Assembly: GCF_000828635.1 (NCBI RefSeq)
Contig: NZ_AP012547.1
Location: 682,001 to 746,000 of the forward strand
Origin: Sulfuritalea hydrogenivorans sk43H
Lineage (GTDB): Bacteria > Pseudomonadota > Gammaproteobacteria > Burkholderiales > Rhodocyclaceae
Length of the DNA: 64,000 bases
Direction of reading: 5' to 3'
Position 1 is the first letter of the stretch. Each line of letters begins with the position of its first letter. Shown piece after piece: positions 18,977-26,011 of the stretch. The notes beneath the pieces were generated by a model. The model was not told the DNA's origin and did no database searches. It was given only the letters and a program-made list of their open reading frames with translations. The position numbers were made by a program, and so were the translations under genes.

Positions 18977-19768
18977 CTATACAAAAATCAGTTTGCCGCC
19001 GACCAGCAGCAGCACGGAGGCGAGCAGGCCGCGCAGCGCCCGTTCCGGCACCTTGGCGGCGAAGTGGGCACCGAGGGCGATGCCCGGCAGCGAGCCGATC
19101 AACAGCGATACGAGCAGCACCACGTCGACCGTGCCCAGCCACCAGTGGCCGAGGCCGGCGACCAGCGTCAGCGGCACGGCGTGGGCGATGTCGGAGCCGA
19201 CGATGCGGCGTGCGGCGAGTTGCGGATAGAGGAAGGTCAGCGCCGTGACGCCCAGCGCGCCGGCACCCACCGAAGAAATCGTCACCAGTACGCCGACGGC
19301 GGCGCCGACGGCGACCGTGAGGCCGGCGACGTGACGATGGGAGAAGTCGGCGCTGGCGCTACGGCGATGCGCCAAGTCCAGCAGGCGCTGGCGAAAGATC
19401 AGCGACGCGGCGGTGAGCAGCAGGGCGACGCCGAGCACGACCGAGATCAATCCCGTGGCGCCATGATCTTTTACGCCGAGCTGCGCCAGCAGCAGCACGG
19501 TCAGGCCGGCGGCTGGAACGCTGCCCAGCGCGAGCCGGCCGGTGATCGCCCAGTCGATGTTGTCATGGCGGTGATGCACCCAGGAACCGCCGCTCTTGGT
19601 GATTGCCGCGTAGAGCAAGTCAGTGCCCACTGCGGTCGCCGGCTTGAAGCCGAACAGCAGGACCAGCAGCGGCGTCATCAGCGAGCCGCCGCCGACACCG
19701 GTCAGTCCGACCAGGAGGCCGACGGCGAAGCCGGACAGCGGAAGCAGGGGATTGAGGATGAATTCCAT
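18977..19768 (-). CDS. TauE/SafE family sulfite or sulfonate exporter-like membrane protein
   Basis: The 263-residue protein has about eight membrane helices and the family glycine-rich signature VGLLVGLTGVGGGSLMTPLLVLLFGFKPATAVGTDLLYAA near the N-terminus, repeated as SSVGAGALGVTALTFLYPQLAARRIVGSDIAHAVPL. Such proteins are proposed to move sulfite, sulfonates or other sulfur anions. The ATG at 19768 is chosen over one four codons upstream. It is the first gene of the sulfur operon, eight bases before the reductase, and may prevent sulfite build-up. A dispersed-repeat copy lies inside it. Confidence 0.88.
   Translation of the reverse strand: MEFILNPLLPLSGFAVGLLVGLTGVGGGSLMTPLLVLLFGFKPATAVGTDLLYAAITKSGGSWVHHRHDNIDWAITGRLALGSVPAAGLTVLLLAQLGVKDHGATGLISVVLGVALLLTAASLIFRQRLLDLAHRRSASADFSHRHVAGLTVAVGAAVGVLVTISSVGAGALGVTALTFLYPQLAARRIVGSDIAHAVPLTLVAGLGHWWLGTVDVVLLVSLLIGSLPGIALGAHFAAKVPERALRGLLASVLLLVGGKLIFV
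19343..19368 (+). repeat. 26-bp dispersed repeat, copy in tauE-like gene
   Basis: It reads GAAGTCGGCGCTGGCG then CTACGGCGAT, very close to the consensus. It is antisense to the gene and encodes HRRSASADF in a loop of the membrane protein. Confidence 0.65.
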
Positions 19769-19805
19769 GATGCAGCGCATCGTAGCGATGTCTTATAGTT
19801 CTGAA

Positions 19806-19824
19806 AAATACTTAATTAGTATTT
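19806..19824. promoter_or_regulatory. LysR-type operator between tauE-cys operon and cysB
   Basis: AAATACT (19806-19812) and AGTATTT (19818-19824) form an inverted repeat around TAATT. It contains ATAC-N7-GTAT and the T-N11-A rule of LysR-family boxes. It lies between the divergent cys operon and cysB, so it is the natural candidate for CysB binding and autoregulation. A TATAAT (19841-19846) lies downstream toward cysB and a TATAAG on the minus strand (19797-19792) toward tauE. Confidence 0.65.
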
Positions 19825-19852
19825 ATATATAACCAGAAGATATAATTTGCCC

Positions 19853-20794
19853 GTGAAACTCCAACAGCTACGTTATCTGGTCGAAGTCGAGCGGCGCGGC
19901 TTGAACGTCTCCGCCGCGGCCGAGGCGCTATTCACGTCGCAGCCGGGTGTGTCCAAGCAGATCGGTCTGCTCGAAGAAGAGCTCGGGCTGACGATTTTCG
20001 AGCGCAGCGGCAAGCGGCTTACGGCGATAACTGCTCCCGGCCGCATCGTGCTGGCGATGGCGCAGCGCATGCTCGTCGAAGCGCAGAACATGAAGCGGGT
20101 CGGGGAGGATTTCGCCGCCGAAAGCAGCGGCACGCTATCCATTGCCACGACGCACACCCAGGCGCGCTACACCCTGCCGCCGGTGATCCAGCGTTTCGTC
20201 CGGCGCCATCCGGCAATTCGCTTGCACATCCAGCAGGGCAGCCCGCTGCAGGTGGCCGAGTGGGTCATGGACGGCAGCGTCGATCTCGGCATCGCCACCG
20301 AGGCGCTGGACCGCTATCCCGATCTTGTGACCCTGCCGTGCTTCCAGTGGGCGCACAAGGTGGTGACTCCGCGCGATCACCCCTTGCTGGCCATGCAGCC
20401 GCTGACGCTGGCGGCACTGGCCGGGTATCCGCTGATTACCTATGACGCGACCTTCACCGGCCGCTCAAGGATTGACCGGGCGTTCGAACGCCAGAATCTG
20501 CGGCCCAATGTGATGTTGACCGCCATCGATTCCGACGTGATCAAAACCTATGTGGCGCTCGGGCTGGGCGTCGGCATCATTGCCGAAATGGCCTTCGATC
20601 CGGCGCGCGACGAGGCGCTCGCCGCAATGCCGGTTTCCCATCTGTTCGAGGGCAACACGACGCGTGTCGGCTTTCGCCGCGACATCTGGCTGCGCGGCTA
20701 CGAATACGACTTCATGGAACTGCTGGCGCCGCAACTGACGCGGCGCATGGTCGAGGCCACGCTGAAAGGCGAGGGCGCCGACCCCGGCCTGTGA
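19853..20794 (+). CDS. cysB: LysR-type regulator CysB
   Basis: The 313-residue protein begins MKLQQLRYLVEVERRGLNVSAAAEALFTSQPGVSKQI, the CysB-type winged helix-turn-helix, then a substrate-binding domain with TTHTQARYTLPPVIQRFVRRHP, as in CysB/Cbl. In enterobacteria CysB activates cys genes with N-acetylserine as inducer. The GTG at 19853 is chosen by alignment with CysB. A TATAAT ends seven bases before it, so the transcript could be leaderless. It is divergent from the sulfate assimilation operon it most likely controls. Confidence 0.93.
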   Translation: MKLQQLRYLVEVERRGLNVSAAAEALFTSQPGVSKQIGLLEEELGLTIFERSGKRLTAITAPGRIVLAMAQRMLVEAQNMKRVGEDFAAESSGTLSIATTHTQARYTLPPVIQRFVRRHPAIRLHIQQGSPLQVAEWVMDGSVDLGIATEALDRYPDLVTLPCFQWAHKVVTPRDHPLLAMQPLTLAALAGYPLITYDATFTGRSRIDRAFERQNLRPNVMLTAIDSDVIKTYVALGLGVGIIAEMAFDPARDEALAAMPVSHLFEGNTTRVGFRRDIWLRGYEYDFMELLAPQLTRRMVEATLKGEGADPGL

Positions 20795-20905
20795 TTTCTT
20801 GCGGCGTGGGAGATTTCATTGCCGGTGAAGACGATGCTGGCGGATACCGAAGCTAGAATGGAGTCAGTCCGCGATTGCCACACATTCAAGAGAGCGAGGT
20901 TTGCC

Positions 20906-21163
20906 ATGCCCTATACGCCTGATCTTGTCCATGAACTGAATACCCTGATCCGCTTCGATCTGGAGACCAGCCAGCATGGCATCAAGGTGCACAAGACCGC
21001 TGATCCCGAAGTGATTGCGGCCGTGAGTCGCCTGCACGCCAAGGGCTTGCTGACGCAGGTCGATGGCGGCTATCTGACCGGGCTGGGGCGGGATGCGGCC
21101 GAGGCCGCGCAGGCCTTGCTGACCATACTGACGTCGAGCTCGACCGCAACGGCAACGTCCTGA
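20906..21163 (+). CDS. TIGR02647 family conserved protein
   Basis: The 85-residue protein begins MPYTPDLVHELNTLIRFDLETSQHGIKVHKTADPEVIAAVSRLHAKGLLTQVDGGYLTGLG. This is the pattern of the small family TIGR02647, described as possibly DNA-binding; no function is known. The start is set by the match and by a GAGCGAGG sequence upstream. It stands alone, 112 bases after cysB, and faces the convergent yjgA/darP. Confidence 0.75.
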   Translation: MPYTPDLVHELNTLIRFDLETSQHGIKVHKTADPEVIAAVSRLHAKGLLTQVDGGYLTGLGRDAAEAAQALLTILTSSSTATATS

Positions 21164-21174
21164 CGAGCTGTCGC

Positions 21175-21714
21175 CTACGGATTCTCGTCCGCGGCGTCGT
21201 CTGTTTCCGGCTTGCCTTCGAGCGCGCGCAACTCCCTGAACAACTCGCGGTAAGCCCGCGGCGGCTTGCCCTGTTGTGCTTCCTTCAATGCGTTGCGGCG
21301 CAACTGCCGCAGGTGTTGCATGTCGGCATGCGGATAATCGCGGGCGACTTCGCTGAACACCGCTTCGTCTTCCATCAGGCGCGTGCGCAGCCTTTCCAGT
21401 TGGTGCTGGCGAATGTTGGCCGCTTCGGAAACACCCTTGATCTCGTCCATCGCGGCGCGCAAGGGCGCGGCATCGATATCGCGCATGATCTTGCCGATGT
21501 ACTGCATCTGGCGGCGCTTGGCTTCGTGTTTGGTGAAACGCTGCGCATCGAGCAGGGCATCGCGCAAGCGTTCCGGCATCTCGATTTTCGCCAGCCGATC
21601 CTTCGATAGCGCGACCAACTCCGCGCCGAGATCCTGCAAGGCGGTCATCTCGCGCTTGAGTTGCGATTTGCTGGGGCCGGAATACGCGTCCGGTTCGTTG
21701 TAAATGTCATCCAC
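21175..21714 (-). CDS. darP: YjgA/DarP family ribosome-associated protein (DUF615)
   Basis: The protein of about 179 residues contains GPSKSQLKREMTALQDLGAELVALSKDRLAKIEMPERLRDALLDAQRFTKHEAKRRQMQYIGKIMRDID, the DUF615 pattern. In E. coli, DarP (YjgA) acts late in 50S assembly. It is rich in charged helices. The GTG at 21714 is chosen; a TTG at 21738 would add eight residues. Neither has a strong ribosome-binding sequence. The gene is divergent from pmbA with a gap of about 80 bases. Confidence 0.9.
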   Translation of the reverse strand: MDDIYNEPDAYSGPSKSQLKREMTALQDLGAELVALSKDRLAKIEMPERLRDALLDAQRFTKHEAKRRQMQYIGKIMRDIDAAPLRAAMDEIKGVSEAANIRQHQLERLRTRLMEDEAVFSEVARDYPHADMQHLRQLRRNALKEAQQGKPPRAYRELFRELRALEGKPETDDAADENP

Positions 21715-21795
21715 GGCGAAGTACCCGGAGTTTGCCAAGGGGAGAGTACCCCCGGTGGGATATGATTATAGCTTCGCCAATTGAAGGGTTCCTGC

Positions 21796-23133
21796 ATGTC
21801 CCAGGCTTTTGCTCATTCCCAGGAGGAATTGCGCGCGTTGGCGCAGACCGTTCTCGATCATGCCGCTGCCCAGGGTGCCACGGCCTGCGAGGTCGATGTC
21901 TCGGAAGGCTGCGGCCAGTCGGTCAGCGTGCGCCGACAGGACGTGGAAACCATCGAGTACAACCGCGACAAGGGGCTCGGCGTCTCGGTGTATATCGGCC
22001 AGCGGCGCGGCCATGCCAGCAGTTCCGATTTCTCGCCGGCCGCGCTGAGAGCGTCCGTCGAAGCCGCGCTGTCGATCGCGCGCTTCACTGCCGAAGATGA
22101 TTGCGCCGGTTTGCCCGACGCACGACTGCTGGCGAAGCGCAGCATGGATCTCGACCTGTTTCATCCCTGGGACGTTTCCGTGGACGCTGCGATCGATATT
22201 GCGCGGCGTTGCGAACAGGCCGCCTTCGATGTCAGCCCGATGGTGAAAAACTCCGAAGGCGCCAGTGTTTCGGCGCAGTCCTCGCACTTTGTTTCCGCCA
22301 ACAGCCTGGGTTTCATGGGCGGCTTTGCCACCTCGCGGCATTACATCTCCTGCTCGGTAATCGCCGGCGAGGGCGAGGACATGCAGCGCGACGACTGGTA
22401 TGCCACGCGCCGCAATGCGGATGAATTTCCCGATGCGGCGCGGATCGGCGACTACGCGGCACGGCGCGCACTGTCACGCCTCGGCGCCCGCAAGCTGAAG
22501 ACGCGCAAATGTCCGGTGATTTTCGAAGCGCCGCTGGCGGCGGGCCTGATCGGCAGTTTCGTGCATGCGATCTCGGGCGGCTCGCTGTACCGCAAGACGT
22601 CCTTCCTGCTTGACAGCCTCGGTCGGCAACTGTTTCCGGACTTCGTCCAGATCAGCGAGCGGCCGCATATCCGTGGCGCTTTCGCCTCGTCGCCCTTCGA
22701 TGACGATGGCGTGGGGACGCATGATCGCGAAGTGGTCAGGAACGGCGTGCTGCAGGGTTACTTCCTCTCCACCTATTCGGCGCGCAAGCTCGGCATGCAG
22801 ACCACCGGCAATGCCGGTGGTTCGCACAACCTGCTGGTGCAGCCGGGGCGGCACGACCTCAAGGGCTTGCTGCACGAAATGGGCACCGGCCTGCTGGTCA
22901 CCGAACTGCTCGGCCAGGGCGTGAATTATGTGACCGGCGACTATTCGCGCGGCGCGGCGGGATACTGGGTGGAAAAGGGCGAGATCGCCTATCCGGTGGA
23001 AGAGATCACCATTGCCGGCAATCTGCGCGATATGCTGCGCGGCATTGTCGCCATCGGCAACGACATCGAAGTGCGCGGATCGAAGCAGGTGGGTTCGGTG
23101 CTGGTCGAGCGCATGACGATCGCCGGCAACTGA
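21796..23133 (+). CDS. pmbA: Metalloprotease-like protein PmbA/TldE
   Basis: The 445-residue protein has the PmbA/TldD N-terminal domain (VSVRRQDVETIEYNRDKGLGVSVYIGQRRGHASSSDFS) and the C-terminal PVIFEAPLAAGLIGSFVHAISGG and NLLVQPG motifs. TldE forms a heterodimer with TldD, which carries the zinc site; TldE itself lacks the HExxxH motif, and none is seen here. The pair processes peptides such as microcins and helps degrade CcdA in E. coli. tldD is not in this window. The divergent neighbour yjgA is a common genomic partner. Confidence 0.94.
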   Translation: MSQAFAHSQEELRALAQTVLDHAAAQGATACEVDVSEGCGQSVSVRRQDVETIEYNRDKGLGVSVYIGQRRGHASSSDFSPAALRASVEAALSIARFTAEDDCAGLPDARLLAKRSMDLDLFHPWDVSVDAAIDIARRCEQAAFDVSPMVKNSEGASVSAQSSHFVSANSLGFMGGFATSRHYISCSVIAGEGEDMQRDDWYATRRNADEFPDAARIGDYAARRALSRLGARKLKTRKCPVIFEAPLAAGLIGSFVHAISGGSLYRKTSFLLDSLGRQLFPDFVQISERPHIRGAFASSPFDDDGVGTHDREVVRNGVLQGYFLSTYSARKLGMQTTGNAGGSHNLLVQPGRHDLKGLLHEMGTGLLVTELLGQGVNYVTGDYSRGAAGYWVEKGEIAYPVEEITIAGNLRDMLRGIVAIGNDIEVRGSKQVGSVLVERMTIAGN

Positions 23134-23171
23134 TTCCAATTCGAATCGGAATGAGGCCACGCAGCATTTAA

Positions 23172-23197
23172 AAAGTCGGCGCTGGCGACACGGCGAT
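23172..23197 (+). repeat. 26-bp dispersed repeat, intergenic copy after pmbA
   Basis: It reads AAAGTCGGCGCTGGCG then ACACGGCGAT and lies between the convergent pmbA and the spermidine-synthase-like gene. A second partial unit (GCTACGGCGA) follows at 23214-23223, over the stop codon of the minus-strand gene. Confidence 0.65.
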
Positions 23198-23214
23198 CCT
23201 GCTGATCCGTGGTG

Positions 23215-24555
23215 CTACGGCGAGCGGGCGCTGTCCAGGTCGGCCAGATTCCGTTCGTCGACATAGATTCTGGCTGCTTCGCCGGCTTCGCTCGCGAAGC
23301 AGCTGACAATCACGTTGCTGCGCTCGGCTGCTTTCCACAGCACTTCGACGGCGCAGCGGCCGTAGGCACTCTCGATGGTGGCCAGCAGGTTGCGCGCGTA
23401 GGGGCTGGCGAGCTTGCCGTCGAGAATCAGGTTGGCCAGCATCACGCCGCCGGGCTTCAGCGCATGCCGCGTATCGCGCCAGAATTCGCGTGTCACCAGA
23501 TGGCCGGGAATCGAGGTGCGTGCGCTATAGACATCCACCACCACGGCGTCGAAGCGGCGTGCGGTTTCGATCACGAAACGGCGCGCGTCGGTCGCGACGA
23601 ATTCGCCGCGCGCGGGTTCGCGCAGGAAATCCCGCTCGGCGATGGCGCGGATTGCCGGGTCGATGTCCACATAGGTGTAGCGGTTGGCGGGCTCGCGGTG
23701 CGACAGCGTGAATCCACCGGCACCCAGCACCAGGATGTCGCGATCGCGGAATCCGAGATCATCGAGCAGGACCTGTCGCAGATGCTGCACGTAGCGGGTA
23801 TGGCGGGGTGGTTCGCTGCTGTCGATCAGCGACGCCACCTGGTTGTTCACGCGGAAGACGCGGGGCGACTGCATGCCTTCGCGCGCGACGGCTTCCACCT
23901 CGTAGTCGGCATAGGCCGTGTCGGCGCGCTGCCGGTCATCGAGATTGGCGGCGATGCCGAGCCCGGCCACGGCAACCAGCAGTGCCGCCGCCAGCGGCCG
24001 GGGGCGCTGCACCAGCACCGCGCCGCCGACCAGCATCAGCGCGCCGAGCAGCACGGCGGCCCAGACGCCGAACAACTGCATGACGCCGAGCGAGAGCGTG
24101 ACCGAGCCGAGAAAGGAGCCGAGCGTAGACCAGTAGAGCGCGCGTCCGGCGGCTTCGCCGCTGCGCTGTGCGCGCATCAGGTTGGTCAGGATCGGCACCG
24201 TCTGTCCCAGCAGCCAGGCCAGGGGACACAGGATGGCGCCGACAAAAATCAGGTAGGCCATCACCGCCGATGTTCCGGCGAAGATGGCGCTGACGCTGCC
24301 GCCGGCCAGGCCGGCGCCCATCAGTGCCGCCGAGATGAGGAAGTTGCGCGCCACCACCGCGCGGTAATCCGCCGCGACGCGGCTGCCCGAGTGGTAGCCG
24401 AGCGCGAGGGCGAGCAGGAACAGGCCGATGGTCGGCGCCGTGATCACGATGGAACTGCCGACATGCGGGATCAGCCGGCGCAAGGCGATGATTTCGGCGC
24501 CGAGCGAGCAGTAGCCCTCGATGAAAACAATGGTGAACAGCAAGCGTGGATGCAT
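23215..24555 (-). CDS. Membrane-anchored spermidine-synthase-like protein
   Basis: The 446-residue protein joins a membrane region of about six helices (residues 1-200, for example LLFTIVFIEGYCSLGAEIIALRRLIPHVGSSIVIT) to a Rossmann methyltransferase-like domain of the spermidine synthase family (ILVLGAGGFTLSHREPANRYTYVDIDPAIRAIAE at about residues 275-310 and DAVVVDVYSARTSIPGHLVTREFW). Fused proteins of this type occur widely, and their substrate is unknown. It is divergent from another predicted methyltransferase gene. Confidence 0.8.
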   Translation of the reverse strand: MHPRLLFTIVFIEGYCSLGAEIIALRRLIPHVGSSIVITAPTIGLFLLALALGYHSGSRVAADYRAVVARNFLISAALMGAGLAGGSVSAIFAGTSAVMAYLIFVGAILCPLAWLLGQTVPILTNLMRAQRSGEAAGRALYWSTLGSFLGSVTLSLGVMQLFGVWAAVLLGALMLVGGAVLVQRPRPLAAALLVAVAGLGIAANLDDRQRADTAYADYEVEAVAREGMQSPRVFRVNNQVASLIDSSEPPRHTRYVQHLRQVLLDDLGFRDRDILVLGAGGFTLSHREPANRYTYVDIDPAIRAIAERDFLREPARGEFVATDARRFVIETARRFDAVVVDVYSARTSIPGHLVTREFWRDTRHALKPGGVMLANLILDGKLASPYARNLLATIESAYGRCAVEVLWKAAERSNVIVSCFASEAGEAARIYVDERNLADLDSARSP

Positions 24556-24594
24556 GGCGGCAAGGCGAGTCGCGGGGATTGCGACTTTACCCCA

Positions 24595-24681
24595 GAGAGT
24601 CGGCGCTGATGAGGCAACTGCGCTACAAGGCGGTCGAGCAAGAAACGCTCTCCTCGCCGTAGCGGATGGCGGTACGGCGAT
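24595..24681 (+). repeat. Split or degenerate dispersed repeat
   Basis: GAGAGTCGGCGCTG (24595-24608) matches the first half of the repeat and GGCGGTACGGCGAT (24668-24681) the second half, with 59 bases between them. It may be an interrupted copy or two partial copies. It lies in the divergent intergenic region. Confidence 0.35.
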
Positions 24682-24704
24682 GCGCGTCCGGTGGATGATT
24701 TTCG

Positions 24705-25931
24705 TTGCCGAAGATCGTGCGTCCAGGCCCCGAAAAAATTTACAGGGTCGCCGTGGCAACGTACCATGCGGCGAAGAGTCACTCGGTGGTAATCGTGGCA
24801 CCTGAAGACAAATTCATCTCGTGGAGCGAGAACGGCGAGACTTGCTCCGCCCGCTGGCATTCGGAGGGCGGCACGCCGCCGCCGAAGCGGGTGGTCGTTG
24901 CCGATGATCGCATCACCGCCGACGCGGCTTACCGCCTGGCATGCGAAGGCACGGCCTTGTTGTGGCGCGGCGATTTCCAGAACGCCCGCCAGTTGCTGCA
25001 GGCCATGGCGCGGCGCCTCGACCGCAAGCCGCGCAAGGCCACGGCGACGACAGCGGCCGCCGCCGAGGCCTTTCATCTGTATCGACAGTCCCAGTCGCAG
25101 CGGGCCCGCACCCTGGGCATGCTGCTGCTGCCATTCGACGACGATTACCGGGTGCCGTTGCGCCGGGCGCCCGACGTGAGCCAAGCTTGCGTCGAGGCCT
25201 ATGGCGCCGCTGCCGGCCCGCTCGTCGCATCGCTGCGTGAATTGCTGGGACTGATCGGCGCGCACGAGTGGCGCAAGAAAGGCGTCGAGATTCCCGCGCT
25301 GGGCGAACGCATCCATCCGCACTACGGCGTTTTCGCACCGGTGCGCGGCGAATACGTCGACCTGGTCGCCGCCGCACCTTTGCCGGCGGGATGCGCTCAG
25401 GCTTTCGACATCGGCACCGGCACCGGCGTCCTGGCCGCGGTGCTGGCGCAGCGGGGTATCGCGCACGTCGTCGCCACCGACCAGGATCCGCGCGCGCTGG
25501 CCTGCGCCACCGAGAACATCGAACGGCTGGGGTTGGCGGCGCAGGTGGAGGTGGTGGCTGCCGACATGTTCCCGCCGGGGCGTGCGTCCCTGGTCGTGTG
25601 CAACCCGCCCTGGGTGCCGGCCCGCGCCGGTTCGCCGCTCGAACGCGCGGTGTATGACCCCGACAGTCGCATGCTGACGGGATTCATCAGGGGTCTCGCC
25701 GCGCATCTGGAACCGGGCGGTGAGGGCTGGCTGGTGCTGTCCGACCTCGCCGAGCATCTGGGATTGCGCTCGCGCACCGAACTCCTGGCGGCTTTCGACG
25801 CAGCCGGTTTGCGGGTGGTCGGGCGAATGGATGCCAAGCCGACCCATCCGCGGGCAACGGACGCCACCGATCCGCTGCATGCCGCACGCGCGGCTGAACT
25901 GACTTCCCTCTGGCGCCTGGGGGCGCGCTGA
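24705..25931 (+). CDS. Class I SAM-dependent methyltransferase
   Basis: The protein of about 408 residues has an N-terminal domain of about 200 residues without a recognised family, followed by a Rossmann domain: AFDIGTGTGVLAAVLAQRG (motif I, about residues 234-252), VVATDQDPRALACA (motif II) and LVVCNPPWVPA (motif IV). The NPPW motif is typical of N- or amino-group methyltransferases such as PrmC/HemK relatives, but the target is unknown. The start is uncertain: TTG at 24705 or GTG at 24717 are possible. The divergent gene is the spermidine-synthase-like protein. Confidence 0.75.
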   Translation: MPKIVRPGPEKIYRVAVATYHAAKSHSVVIVAPEDKFISWSENGETCSARWHSEGGTPPPKRVVVADDRITADAAYRLACEGTALLWRGDFQNARQLLQAMARRLDRKPRKATATTAAAAEAFHLYRQSQSQRARTLGMLLLPFDDDYRVPLRRAPDVSQACVEAYGAAAGPLVASLRELLGLIGAHEWRKKGVEIPALGERIHPHYGVFAPVRGEYVDLVAAAPLPAGCAQAFDIGTGTGVLAAVLAQRGIAHVVATDQDPRALACATENIERLGLAAQVEVVAADMFPPGRASLVVCNPPWVPARAGSPLERAVYDPDSRMLTGFIRGLAAHLEPGGEGWLVLSDLAEHLGLRSRTELLAAFDAAGLRVVGRMDAKPTHPRATDATDPLHAARAAELTSLWRLGAR

Positions 25932-26011
25932 CGGATGCGAGGCACGCGGGAAGTCGCCGGGGTGCGGGGGAACGTCGTATATGATTTGCCAAATTGCCCA
26001 GGCAAGAAACC

